A stretch of DNA of 64,000 nt. It comes from Polymorphobacter_B sp038225475. GTDB lineage: Bacteria; Pseudomonadota; Alphaproteobacteria; Sphingomonadales; Sphingomonadaceae. Of the stretch, positions 45,624-53,777 are shown piece by piece. Each line of letters starts with the position of its first letter. Position 1 is the first letter of the stretch. Made by a program: the position numbers and the translations under genes. Location of the stretch: the NCBI GenBank assembly GCA_038225475.1, contig JBBRRA010000002.1, positions 186,001-250,000 on the forward strand, in the 5' to 3' direction. The notes under the pieces are model-generated. The model saw only the letters and a list, made by a program, of their open reading frames with translations, had not been told where the DNA came from and searched no databases.

Positions 45624-45914
45624 ATGAACGCCACCTACCTTTTCGGAGCGGCCGTCGCCGCCGCGCTGGCTGCGGGCGCGTCTGCCCAGGCCGCCGATGC
45701 GGCAATGGCCCCGGCCACCACGACGACCAGCACGACGATGACTCATGTGCATCACCATCATCACCATCATCACCACCACCGCCACATGGCGAAGAAGACG
45801 ATGACGTCGACCGCGCCCGACGGCTCGTCGACCACGACGACGACCGAGCGGATGAGCAACGATCACGCGAAGAGCAAGCCGATGACGCCCGACGCGATGG
45901 CGCCCAAGCAGTAG
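45624..45914 (+). CDS. 96-aa secreted His-rich protein
   Basis: The protein starts MNATYLFGAAVAAALAAGAS with a cleavable signal ending near QAADA. The mature part is Thr/Ser/Ala-rich and holds the run HVHHHHHHHHHHRH near residues 41-54, followed by KKTMTSTAPDGSSTTTTTER and the ending DAMAPKQ. The His run suggests binding of Zn, Ni or Cu in the periplasm. GGGGAG lies upstream of the ATG at 45624. The overall plan (signal, Thr-rich low complexity, PK tail) resembles the preceding gene, so the two may be diverged paralogues. The function is unknown. Confidence 0.75.
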   Translation: MNATYLFGAAVAAALAAGASAQAADAAMAPATTTTSTTMTHVHHHHHHHHHHRHMAKKTMTSTAPDGSSTTTTTERMSNDHAKSKPMTPDAMAPKQ

Positions 45915-45925
45915 GCAGCAAGCGG

Positions 45926-45951
45926 ACGCCGCGCCTATCGGCGCGGCGTTT
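45926..45951. terminator. Bidirectional-type hairpin between the His-rich gene and radC
   Basis: ACGCCGCGCC (45926-45935) and GGCGCGGCGT (45940-45949) form a perfect 10-bp stem with a TATC loop, followed by TTTCG on the plus strand. It sits between convergent genes and probably stops both transcripts. Confidence 0.7.
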
Positions 45952-45957
45952 CGCGCG

Positions 45958-46644
45958 TTACAGCAGCCCGAGCGCGCGGAAGCTGGCGTGGCCGGTGCGG
46001 CCGATCACGACATGATCATGGACACTCAGCCCCAGATGACGCCCGGCTTCGACGACCGCTTTGGTCATCGCAATATCATCGCGGCTCGGCGACGGATCGC
46101 CACTGGGATGGTTGTGCACCAGCACCAGTCCCGACGCGCCCAGCTCGAGCGCGCGCTTGACGATTTCGCGCGGATAGACCGGTGCCGCGTTGACGGTTCC
46201 GCTGCCCATCGCCTCGTCGCGCACCACGACGTTGCGGTTGTTGAGGAAAATCACCCGAAACTCCTCGGTGACCCGGTGCGCCATCGACGCATGGAGATAG
46301 TCGGTCAATGCCTGCCAGCCGCTGAGCACCGGGCGGTCCATCGCCGCGGCGCGCAGGCTGCGCAGCGACGCTGCCTCGACGAACTTCAGTGCCGCCGCAC
46401 CGCCCTCTGATAGTCCCTCGACGCGCGACAATTCGGCCGGGCTGGCCGCGAGGACCGCCGGGAACGACCCGAATTCGCTCAGCAGGCGCTTGGCGAGCGG
46501 TTTGGTGTCGCGCCGCGGGATCGCAAGACCGAGCACATATTCGAGCAGTTCATAGTCGAGGAAGGCATCGCCGCCGCCCTCGAGCAGCCGCGCACGCATG
46601 CGCCCCCGGTGCCCGGCGGGATCGGTACCGTCGTCGGTGCTCAA
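45958..46644 (-). CDS. radC: RadC family JAB-domain protein
   Basis: The 228-aa protein has a helix-hairpin-helix-like N-terminal part (LLEYVLGLAIPRRDTKPLAK, then LSRVEGLSEGGAAALKFVE). The C-terminal JAB/MPN metalloprotease-like domain contains EEFRVIFLNNRNVVVRDE, GTVNAAPVYPREIVKRALEL and the metal motif LVHNHPSGDPSPSRDD. RadC is common but its function is not settled, despite the historic DNA repair name. It overlaps the map stop by 4 nt (ATGA), the usual map-radC arrangement in alphaproteobacteria. Confidence 0.92.
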   Translation of the reverse strand: MSTDDGTDPAGHRGRMRARLLEGGGDAFLDYELLEYVLGLAIPRRDTKPLAKRLLSEFGSFPAVLAASPAELSRVEGLSEGGAAALKFVEAASLRSLRAAAMDRPVLSGWQALTDYLHASMAHRVTEEFRVIFLNNRNVVVRDEAMGSGTVNAAPVYPREIVKRALELGASGLVLVHNHPSGDPSPSRDDIAMTKAVVEAGRHLGLSVHDHVVIGRTGHASFRALGLL

Positions 46645-47468
46645 GCGTAGGGCGGGTGGCTCAGCCCGGCTGGCGACAGCGTGAACACTTCGCAGCCGGT
46701 CTCGGTGATGCCGATCGAATGTTCGAACTGCGCCGATAGCGAACGGTCGCGCGTCACCGCGGTCCAGCCGTCGTCGAGCAGCTTGACCTCGGGACGGCCC
46801 AAATTAATCATCGGCTCGATCGTGAAGAACATGCCCGGCCGCAGCGGCACGCCCTTTCCCGGGCGGCCGATGTGGACCACGTTGGGCGCGTCGTGGAACA
46901 CCTGGCCGAGCCCGTGGCCGCAGAAATCGCGCACCACCGAACACCGCTGTGCCTCGGCATAGCTCTGGATCGCCCAGCCGACATCGCCGAGCGTATTGCC
47001 GGGCTTTGCCACCGCAATGCCACGCTGCAGGCATTCCCACGTAATATCGACCAGCCGCCGCGCCTTCACGCCAACGTCGCCGACCAGATACATGCGGCTC
47101 GTGTCGCCGTGCCAGCCGTCGACGACCACCGTCACGTCGATGTTGACGATGTCGCCGTCCTTCAACCGCTTGGCGCCCGGAATGCCGTGGCAGACGACAT
47201 GGTTGACCGAAATGCAGCTGGCGTGGCTATAACCGCGGTAGAAAATGGTGGCGGGCACCGCGCCGCGCGCCATCACGAAGCGGTGGACCATATCGTCGAG
47301 GTCGGACGTCAGCACTTCGGGTGCAACATGCGCGACGAGCATATCGAGCACTTCGGCGGCAAGCTTTCCCGCCGCTCGCATGCCGTCAAAGCCCGCGGGT
47401 CCGTGAAGCTTGATCGCACCCATAGACTCGTCGGCAGCGTCGATCTCGTAATTGGCGTCGGTGGTCAT
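46641..47468 (-). CDS. map: Methionine aminopeptidase type I
   Basis: The 275-aa M24A enzyme removes initiator methionine. Metal ligands appear in order: Asp in IVNIDVTVVVDGWHGDTSRM (two), His in CGHGLGQVFHDAPNVVH, Glu in FTIEPMINLG, and Glu in SAQFEHSIGITETG. The SHASCISVNHVVCHGIPG segment is also diagnostic. The N-terminus carries an extra acidic stretch of about 15 residues before the core. The stop overlaps the radC start. It is divergent from the histidine kinase gene. Confidence 0.96.
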   Translation of the reverse strand: MTTDANYEIDAADESMGAIKLHGPAGFDGMRAAGKLAAEVLDMLVAHVAPEVLTSDLDDMVHRFVMARGAVPATIFYRGYSHASCISVNHVVCHGIPGAKRLKDGDIVNIDVTVVVDGWHGDTSRMYLVGDVGVKARRLVDITWECLQRGIAVAKPGNTLGDVGWAIQSYAEAQRCSVVRDFCGHGLGQVFHDAPNVVHIGRPGKGVPLRPGMFFTIEPMINLGRPEVKLLDDGWTAVTRDRSLSAQFEHSIGITETGCEVFTLSPAGLSHPPYA

Positions 47469-47562
47469 AGCCGATGATGTATGAAGTTATCCGGCTCGAA
47501 GCAATGTCGGCGGCGTGGAATAGCGGGACCGGGCGTATGGAGACCGGCGGGTGGGAGCAACG

Positions 47563-48750
47563 ATGATCGACTATTTCCAAAAGCTGCTCGGTGCGCGCGG
47601 CCTTGCGCCGCACGGCTTCTGCCTGTTGTGGGACCCGGCGCTGATCTGGACGCATGTTATTTCCGACGCGCTGATCGGCATCGCCTATTTCTCGATCCCC
47701 GTGGCGCTCGGCTATTTCCTGATCCGGCGGCGCGATGTTGCCTTCGGCTGGGTCGCGTGGCTGTTCGCCGCATTTATCACCGCGTGCGGCGTCACGCATT
47801 TCCTGTCGATCTGGGTGCTTTGGAACCCCGACTATGGCCCCGAGGCGCTGGTCAAGGCGGTAACGGCGGCAGTTTCGGTGACCACGGCAATTGCGCTTTG
47901 GCCGCTGCTACCGCGCGCGATCGCGCTGCCGTCGCCGGCGATGCTGCGACGCGCCAACGAAGACCTGTCGGTCGGCATTGCAGAACGCGACGCGGCGCTC
48001 GCCGCGCTGGCCCGCGAGACCACTGAGCGCCAACGCACCGAGGCGATGCTGCGCCAATCGCAAAAAATGGAAGCGATCGGCCAGCTGACCAGCGGCATCG
48101 CGCACGACTTCAACAATTTGCTGACCGTGGTGATTGCCAACCTCGACCGCGTCCAGCGGCTGCCCGAGGGCGACGAGCGGTCGCGTGGCGCGGTCGCGAA
48201 CGCGCTGATCGGGGCGCAGCGCGCCGCGACGCTGACCGATCAGCTGCTGGCGTTTGCGCGCAAGCAGCCGTTGCTGCCGGTGGCGCAGAGCCTTAATCCA
48301 GTCGTGTTGCAGGTCAGCAGCATGGCGGCTGCGGCGCTGCCCAAATCGATCCGGATCGACACCGACCTTGCCGATGCGCTGTGGCCGGTGGCGATCGATA
48401 CCGCGCAAACCGAAGCGGCGGTGCTCAATCTGCTCGTCAACGCGCGTGATGCGATGCCCAACGGGGGCGCGGTCACGATCCGGACGCGCAACCAGCCCGA
48501 CGGCAGCCATCCGGCACAACCCCCCGGCGACCATGTCATGCTCGAAGTCGTCGACAGTGGTTGTGGCATGTCGGCGGCGACGGTCGAGCATGCGTTCGAG
48601 CCGTTTTTCACCACCAAAAAAGTCGGCGAAGGTACCGGTCTGGGCTTGAGCCAGGTTTACGGCTTGGTTAAGCAGTCAGCGGGCCAAATCCAGATCGAAA
48701 GTGCGCCGGGCGAGGGAACCATTATCCGGATCTTCCTGCCCCGGCCCTGA
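47563..48750 (+). CDS. Sensor histidine kinase with ethylene-receptor-like membrane domain
   Basis: The 395-aa protein has three predicted transmembrane helices (about 29-50, 56-80, 97-117). They match the plant ethylene-receptor sensor domain: D35, Y42, P46 in SDALIGIAYFSIP, and I72, C75, H79 in AAFITACGVTHFLSIW. The spacing is the same as D25, Y32, P36, I62, C65 and H69 of ETR1, where C65/H69 bind copper. A short coiled coil leads directly to the HisKA domain (H181 in SGIAHDFNNLL) and a HATPase domain (NLLVNARDAM, DSGCGMS, GEGTGLGLSQVYGLV). No PAS or GAF domain is inserted. GGGAG precedes the ATG at 47563. A response regulator follows after 14 nt. Ethylene binding is inferred. Confidence 0.93.
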   Translation: MIDYFQKLLGARGLAPHGFCLLWDPALIWTHVISDALIGIAYFSIPVALGYFLIRRRDVAFGWVAWLFAAFITACGVTHFLSIWVLWNPDYGPEALVKAVTAAVSVTTAIALWPLLPRAIALPSPAMLRRANEDLSVGIAERDAALAALARETTERQRTEAMLRQSQKMEAIGQLTSGIAHDFNNLLTVVIANLDRVQRLPEGDERSRGAVANALIGAQRAATLTDQLLAFARKQPLLPVAQSLNPVVLQVSSMAAAALPKSIRIDTDLADALWPVAIDTAQTEAAVLNLLVNARDAMPNGGAVTIRTRNQPDGSHPAQPPGDHVMLEVVDSGCGMSAATVEHAFEPFFTTKKVGEGTGLGLSQVYGLVKQSAGQIQIESAPGEGTIIRIFLPRP

Positions 48751-48764
48751 AGCGGAGCGAAACT

Positions 48765-49121
48765 GTGCCGGAAACCGTACTGATCGTCGAGGACGAGCGA
48801 CTGATTCGGGAAGTGATGATGCTCGAATTCGAAGACGCCGGGTACACGGTCCTGACCGCGCAGGACGACCGCAGCGCGCTTGCCCACCTGACCGGGCCCG
48901 AGCCGATCGACCTGCTGTTCACCGATATCCGCTTTCCCGGCGAACTCAACGGCTGGATGGTGGCAAAGCGCGCCGCCGAACTGCGTCCGGGGCTGCCGGT
49001 GATCTATGCGACCGGCTATACCGACGAACTGCCGCCGGGGATCGTGCCGGGGCAGTTGTTCCGCAAGCCATACCGCCCCACGCAAGTCATCGAAGCGGCG
49101 CGCGCGTTGCGCCGGAAATAG
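48765..49121 (+). CDS. Single-domain response regulator
   Basis: The 118-aa protein is a receiver domain only. Acidic residues are in LIVEDERLIREVM, the phosphoacceptor Asp in DLLFTDIRFPG, and the switch residues in VIYATGYTD and FRKPY. No output domain is present, so it acts through protein partners or as a phosphate shuttle. The GTG start is 14 nt after the kinase stop, so the two form a pair. The partner output is not in the window. Confidence 0.92.
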   Translation: MPETVLIVEDERLIREVMMLEFEDAGYTVLTAQDDRSALAHLTGPEPIDLLFTDIRFPGELNGWMVAKRAAELRPGLPVIYATGYTDELPPGIVPGQLFRKPYRPTQVIEAARALRRK

Positions 49122-49124
49122 CGC

Positions 49125-50057
49125 TCAGCGCCGCAGCACGAAACGCACCTTGCGGCCTCGAAAGTCGAGCGCCACGCGGCGGAAACTTTGCAGCACATCG
49201 GTTCCCAGCAGCATCGCGGGCTGGCGGTCGAGCCCGAACAGCTTGAACGGTGGCGCATCGGCAAAGGCGACCGGCACGCCGCGCAATTCGATCTTGCCGA
49301 TCATCACGATCGGCATGACCACCAGATTGGCGACGATCGTCTGGCCGGTCACGCTGACCAAGGTAATCGGCTGCGACGGCGGCGCACGGCGGCCGCGAAA
49401 GATGCGCGCCTGCAACGCCAGATTGCCCATCGTCAGCTCGGCACCGGTGTCGATCACCGCATAGATCGGCGTGCCATTCACGTCCGCCTGCGTCAGGATC
49501 AGCTGGCCCCGGCGGCGGTGCGCGGTGACAACGATCTCGTCTGCTCGGATGACCTCGGGACGGCGCGGGTCCTCGATCGTGACCCGCTTGGCATCGAAAT
49601 CGACCATCAGCCGCTGCTCGGACAACGCATCGATGCCGAGCAGCCCCTGCGCGCCGATAAACGCTTCGGACAGCGCGGGTGCGGCAATCGGCCCGACATT
49701 GGTATTGCCGAGGCGCAACCTGTCGATGACGACGGTTTCGACCCGGGTGGCACCTGCCATGCTTTGCAGCTGCACCGGATCGCCCGGCGGCAGCCCAAGG
49801 CGCGCCGCCAGCCCGGCACCGATCACCGACCGGTCGGCACCGCTGTCGACCAGAAAGCGGAACGGCCCCTGCCCGTTGACCGCGACATCGACGTACATTC
49901 GCGTCCGGATTTGTTTGGCGGCAAGGCTTTCGCCGGTGATCTCGAGCGTATCGTCGAGCACGGCGGGCGGGATGGTGGGAACCGGCGCAGGGCGTTCCTG
50001 TGCGCCGATCCGGCTCGCCGCAAACGCCGCGAGCAGCATGATCGTCTGCAATTTCAT
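49125..50057 (-). CDS. Secreted retropepsin-like aspartic protease with two active-site motifs
   Basis: The 310-aa protein has a signal peptide (KLQTIMLLAAFAASRIGAQ) and two retropepsin-type domains in one chain. The first has FLVDSGADRSVIG (D71) and the second AVIDTGAELTMGN (D203). LLGIDALSEQRLMVDFD and MLLGTDVLQSFRRVALDF are the matching second-strand blocks. A single chain could therefore form a pseudo-dimer active site like pepsin. It probably acts in the periplasm. The 3' end lies 3 nt from the convergent response regulator gene. I chose 50057 because the signal peptide starts there. Confidence 0.87.
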   Translation of the reverse strand: MKLQTIMLLAAFAASRIGAQERPAPVPTIPPAVLDDTLEITGESLAAKQIRTRMYVDVAVNGQGPFRFLVDSGADRSVIGAGLAARLGLPPGDPVQLQSMAGATRVETVVIDRLRLGNTNVGPIAAPALSEAFIGAQGLLGIDALSEQRLMVDFDAKRVTIEDPRRPEVIRADEIVVTAHRRRGQLILTQADVNGTPIYAVIDTGAELTMGNLALQARIFRGRRAPPSQPITLVSVTGQTIVANLVVMPIVMIGKIELRGVPVAFADAPPFKLFGLDRQPAMLLGTDVLQSFRRVALDFRGRKVRFVLRR

Positions 50058-50148
50058 GCCGCGATACGTGCGCCGTTCGGACGCGCCGGGCAAGCCACCG
50101 CGACTCCGGCCCTTTCGCGCCGCCGCCCCTTCGGCTAGACCCCGCCGC

Positions 50149-50907
50149 ATGGCAGCCCTTCCCGACCGTATCTATACCGCCGCGCTCGTCGTCATCGGCG
50201 ATGAAATCCTGTCGGGGCGCACGCAGGATGCGAATCTCGCCTATCTTGCGAAATGGCTCAATGTCCAAGGTATCCGGCTGAAGGAAGTTCGCGTCGTTGC
50301 CGATGACATGGCGGCGATCGCCGGCGCGATCAACGCCGTGCGCGCCGCCTTCGACTATGTGTTCACCACTGGCGGCATCGGACCGACGCATGACGACATC
50401 ACCGTCGATGCGATCGCCGCCGCCGTCGGCGTTCCCGTCGTCATCCACCCGCAGGCCGAGGCGATCCTGCGCGGCTATTATGGTGACAAGCTCACCGATG
50501 CGCGCATGCGCATGGCGCGCGTGCCGGAAGGGTCCGAGCTGATCGAAAATCCGCGCACGAGCGCGCCGGGCATCCGGTGGCAAAATATTTTCATCATGGC
50601 GGGCGTGCCGGTCATCACACAGGGCATGCTCGCCGCGCTCGACGGCAAGCTCGCGGGGGGCAAGCCGGTGCTCAGCCGCAGCGTCGGCGCATGGACGATG
50701 GAAAGCCGCGTCGCCGCGCTGCTCGGCCAGGTCGAAAAAGCGCATCCCGGCGTCCAGATTGGCAGTTATCCGTTCTGGCGCGAGGGCCGGACCGGAGCGA
50801 ACTTTGTGCTGCGCGCGACCGATACGGCGTTGCTCGACACCTGCACCGCCGATTTGATCGTGGCGCTGAAGGCCGACGGCATCGATGCCGTCGACGGCGA
50901 GTTATAA
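50149..50907 (+). CDS. CinA/MoaB-type molybdopterin-binding domain protein
   Basis: The 252-aa protein is the N-terminal (COG1058) half of CinA: YTAALVVIGDEILSGRTQDA, FTTGGIGPTHDDITVDAIA, and VPEGSELIENPRTSAPGI. Full CinA adds a nicotinamide-nucleotide amidase domain, which is lacking here, as is common for stand-alone alphaproteobacterial copies. Related proteins hydrolyse ADP-ribose or bind molybdopterin. Its role here is unproven. The ATG at 50149 lies 91 nt from the divergent protease start. The LapA gene follows after 11 nt. Confidence 0.88.
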   Translation: MAALPDRIYTAALVVIGDEILSGRTQDANLAYLAKWLNVQGIRLKEVRVVADDMAAIAGAINAVRAAFDYVFTTGGIGPTHDDITVDAIAAAVGVPVVIHPQAEAILRGYYGDKLTDARMRMARVPEGSELIENPRTSAPGIRWQNIFIMAGVPVITQGMLAALDGKLAGGKPVLSRSVGAWTMESRVAALLGQVEKAHPGVQIGSYPFWREGRTGANFVLRATDTALLDTCTADLIVALKADGIDAVDGEL

Positions 50908-50918
50908 GGAGCTCTGCG

Positions 50919-51251
50919 ATGAAAGCGCTCAGGCTGGTTCTATTCGGTGTCGTGCTCGGTATCTTCGGGCTGTTTTCCTATTTCAACTGGACCGTTGTTC
51001 CAGTCGCGCTGGGATCGACGATCGTCGATATTCGCCTGCCGCTGGTGCTGCTCGCCGCGTTCGTGCTCGGCTGGCTCCCGACGCTGCTGATGCATTGGGC
51101 GGCGCGGTCGAGCTGGCGGCGGCGGCTGGCGAAGGCCGATCGCCTGCTCGAAGACGCGCTGTCGACCGGTCCGCGTTCTGCGCCGGCACCCGCGCCGATG
51201 CCGCTGCCATCGCAGGCACAGCCGATCGTGGTACCCCCGGCGGGCGCATGA
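50919..51251 (+). CDS. lapA: LapA-domain (DUF1049) membrane protein
   Basis: The 110-aa protein has two transmembrane helices (LRLVLFGVVLGIFGLFSYFN and RLPLVLLAAFVLGWLPTLLM). They are followed by a basic region (RSSWRRRLAKADRLLED) and a Pro-rich tail. This is the layout of LapA/YciS, which helps control lipopolysaccharide synthesis with LapB in other bacteria. AAGGAG lies seven bases before the ATG. The stop overlaps the pyrF start (ATGA), so it is coupled to pyrF. Confidence 0.85.
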   Translation: MKALRLVLFGVVLGIFGLFSYFNWTVVPVALGSTIVDIRLPLVLLAAFVLGWLPTLLMHWAARSSWRRRLAKADRLLEDALSTGPRSAPAPAPMPLPSQAQPIVVPPAGA

Positions 51252-51922
51252 GCAACCCGGTTTATCTGGCACTCGACACGCCCGACCTCGCGCGCGCCGG
51301 TGCGCTGGCGGCAGCGGTGCGCGACCATGTCGGCGGGATCAAGCTCGGGCTGGAATTCTTCGCAGCGAACGGCCCGGCAGGGGTTGCGGCGCTGAGTGCG
51401 CTCGGGCTGCCGGTTTTCCTCGATCTGAAGCTGCACGACATTCCCAACACGGTCGGCAAAGCCGTGGCGGCGTTGGCCGGGCTGGCGCCTGCCGTGCTGA
51501 CCGTCCATGCCATCGGTGGCAGCGCGATGCTGGCGGCGGCAAAGGCGGCGGCCCCGCCGACCACAAAGGTCGTCGCGGTCACCGTGTTGACCAGCCTCGA
51601 CGGGGGCGATCTGTCCGCCACCGGCATCGACGGCAGCGTCAGCGGCCAGGTCGAGCGGCTTGCGGCGCTGACCCGCGGTGCCGGGCTCGACGGCGTTGTC
51701 TGCTCGTCGCAGGAATGCGCCGCAGTCCGCACGGCTTGGCCCGACAGCTTTCGCGTCATTCCCGGGGTGCGGATGCCGGGCGATGCGAGCGGCGACCAGA
51801 AACGGATCATGACACCGCGCGAGGCGCTGGCAGCGGGCGCATCGATCATCGTCGTCGGGCGGCCGATCACACTTGCCGCAGATCCCGCCGCCGCTGCGCG
51901 TGCGATCACGGCGAGCCTTTGA
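51248..51922 (+). CDS. pyrF: Orotidine 5'-phosphate decarboxylase
   Basis: The 224-aa TIM-barrel enzyme makes UMP from OMP. Catalytic residues lie in FLDLKLHDIPNTV, with GGIKLGLEFFAANGP before it. VIPGVRMPGDASGDQKRIMT and GASIIVVGRPIT form the phosphate-binding end. The start overlaps the lapA stop (ATGA) and the stop overlaps the trpF start (TTGA). It is thus part of a coupled run from lapA to folC. Confidence 0.95.
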   Translation: MSNPVYLALDTPDLARAGALAAAVRDHVGGIKLGLEFFAANGPAGVAALSALGLPVFLDLKLHDIPNTVGKAVAALAGLAPAVLTVHAIGGSAMLAAAKAAAPPTTKVVAVTVLTSLDGGDLSATGIDGSVSGQVERLAALTRGAGLDGVVCSSQECAAVRTAWPDSFRVIPGVRMPGDASGDQKRIMTPREALAAGASIIVVGRPITLAADPAAAARAITASL

Positions 51923-52554
51923 CCGACATCAAGATCTGCGGGCTGAGCACGCCCGAAACGCTCGACGCCGCCGTCGGCGCGGGGGCGAGCCATGTCGGCT
52001 TCGTGTTTTTCGCACGCTCGCCGCGCAATTTGTCGGCGGATCAGGCGCACGGCCTCGGCAACCGCGTCCCGCCGCATGTGCGCCGGGTCGGCGTGTTCGT
52101 CGATGCCGACGATGCGCTGCTCGATAGCGCGGTGGCGAGCGGCCTCGACATTCTGCAACTGCACGGCACCGAGACACCGGCGCGGATCGCGGCGGTGAAA
52201 GCGCGCTACCGGCTGCCGGTTTGGCGCGCGGCGGGCGTGGCGACCCGCGCCGATATCGACGCCGCGCGCCGCGCCGCGACCGACGCCGACCTGTTGCTGT
52301 TCGACGCCAAAGCGCCTAGTGGAGCGACCCTGCCGGGTGGCAACGGCGTGCGTTTCGACTGGCGCTTGCTCGGCGGCGTGACGATGTCGATGCCGTGGGG
52401 GCTGTCGGGAGGGCTCGACGCGCTCGGCGTCGGCGAGGCGGTGCGGGGCTGCCGGCCGCCGCTGGTCGATGTGTCGTCGGGCGTCGAGCACACACCCGGC
52501 GTCAAGTCGGTCACGAAGATCAAGGCTTTCATCGAGGCGGTCAGGGCAGCGTAA
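51919..52554 (+). CDS. trpF: Phosphoribosylanthranilate isomerase
   Basis: The 211-aa TIM-barrel enzyme acts in tryptophan synthesis. It shows IKICGLSTPETLDAAV (general base C7), GFVFFARSPRNLS, LDILQLHGTETPARI, LLLFDAKAP (general acid Asp), and WGLSGGLD plus VDVSSGVEHTPGVKS near the end. The likely start is TTG at 51919, overlapping the pyrF stop. An upstream frame is open but lies inside pyrF. The stop overlaps trpB by one base (TAATG). Confidence 0.92.
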   Translation: MTDIKICGLSTPETLDAAVGAGASHVGFVFFARSPRNLSADQAHGLGNRVPPHVRRVGVFVDADDALLDSAVASGLDILQLHGTETPARIAAVKARYRLPVWRAAGVATRADIDAARRAATDADLLLFDAKAPSGATLPGGNGVRFDWRLLGGVTMSMPWGLSGGLDALGVGEAVRGCRPPLVDVSSGVEHTPGVKSVTKIKAFIEAVRAA

Positions 52555-53777
52555 TGGCGACAGCGGCAGTTTCAGTACCAAGTTTGCGCGACGGACCCGA
52601 TGCGAACGGCCATTTCGGCGCGTTCGGCGGACGCTATGTCGCCGAAACGCTGATGCCGCTGATCCTGAGTCTCGAGACCGCCTATCGCGCGGCGCAGGCC
52701 GATCCGGCGTTCAAGGCCGAATTCGACCATCTGCTCACCCATTATGTCGGCCGCCCCAGCCCGCTGTATTTTGCCGAGCGGCTGACCGAGCACTTGGGCG
52801 GTGCGAAAATCTATCTCAAGCGCGACGAGCTGAACCATACCGGCGCGCACAAGATCAACAATTGCATCGGCCAGATCCTGCTGGCCCGCCGCATGGGCAA
52901 GACGCGGATCATCGCGGAGACGGGTGCGGGCCAGCACGGCGTTGCCACCGCCACCGTCGCAGCGCGCTTCGGGCTGCCGTGCGTCATCTATATGGGCGCG
53001 CGCGACATTGCGCGGCAGGCGCCGAACGTGTTTCGCATGCGCCTGCTCGGGGCCGAAATCCGCAGCGTCGAAAGCGGCTCCAAGACGCTCAAGGACGCGA
53101 TGAACGAAGCGCTGCGCGACTGGGTGACCAATGTCGACGATACCTTCTACATCATCGGTACCGCCGCCGGGCCGCACCCCTACCCTGAGCTGGTGCGCGA
53201 TTTCCAGTCGGTGATCGGCCACGAAGCCCGCGCGCAGATGCTCTCGGCCGAAGGGCGGCTTCCCGATGTGCTGTGCGCGTCGATCGGCGGCGGATCGAAC
53301 GCAATCGGACTGTTCCACCCGTTCCTCGATGATGCGAGCGTCCGCATGATCGGCGTCGAGGCAGCCGGACACGGCCTCGACAGTGGCGAACATGCCGCAA
53401 GCCTCGCCGGCGGGCGGCCCGGTGTGCTGCACGGTAACAAGACGCTGCTGCTGCAGGACGATGACGGCCAGATCACCGAGGCACACTCGATTTCGGCCGG
53501 GCTGGATTACCCCGGCATCGGCCCCGAACACGCGTGGCTGCATTCGATCGGGCGGGTCGAATACCAGTCGGCAACCGACGCCGAGGCGCTGACCGCGTTT
53601 CAGTTGCTGTGCCGCGTGGAGGGCATCATCCCCGCGCTTGAGCCCGCGCACGCGCTGGCCGCGCTAAGTCGGCTGGCACCGGCACTGCCGCGCGAAACAC
53701 TGGTGATCGCCAATTTGTGTGGGCGCGGCGACAAGGACATCTTCACGGTGGCCGAAGCGCTGGGGTTCGGGTTGTGA
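52554..53777 (+). CDS. trpB: Tryptophan synthase beta chain
   Basis: The 407-aa PLP enzyme joins indole and serine. The PLP lysine is K100 in ELNHTGAHKINN. Further signatures are ETGAGQHGVATATVAARFGL, the Gly-rich phosphate loop CASIGGGSNAIG, and SAGLDYPGIGPEHAWLHS. Family members pair with TrpA in an alpha2-beta2 complex and channel indole. The start shares one base with the trpF stop, and the stop overlaps the trpA start (GTGA). trpC, trpD and trpE are not in the window. Confidence 0.97.
   Translation: MATAAVSVPSLRDGPDANGHFGAFGGRYVAETLMPLILSLETAYRAAQADPAFKAEFDHLLTHYVGRPSPLYFAERLTEHLGGAKIYLKRDELNHTGAHKINNCIGQILLARRMGKTRIIAETGAGQHGVATATVAARFGLPCVIYMGARDIARQAPNVFRMRLLGAEIRSVESGSKTLKDAMNEALRDWVTNVDDTFYIIGTAAGPHPYPELVRDFQSVIGHEARAQMLSAEGRLPDVLCASIGGGSNAIGLFHPFLDDASVRMIGVEAAGHGLDSGEHAASLAGGRPGVLHGNKTLLLQDDDGQITEAHSISAGLDYPGIGPEHAWLHSIGRVEYQSATDAEALTAFQLLCRVEGIIPALEPAHALAALSRLAPALPRETLVIANLCGRGDKDIFTVAEALGFGL

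Noticed and set aside
45740..45785. CATCAC-type tandem repeat as a CRISPR or microsatellite element
   Set aside because: It is simply the His codon run (CAC/CAT) inside the secreted protein frame. There are no spaced repeats as in a CRISPR array.
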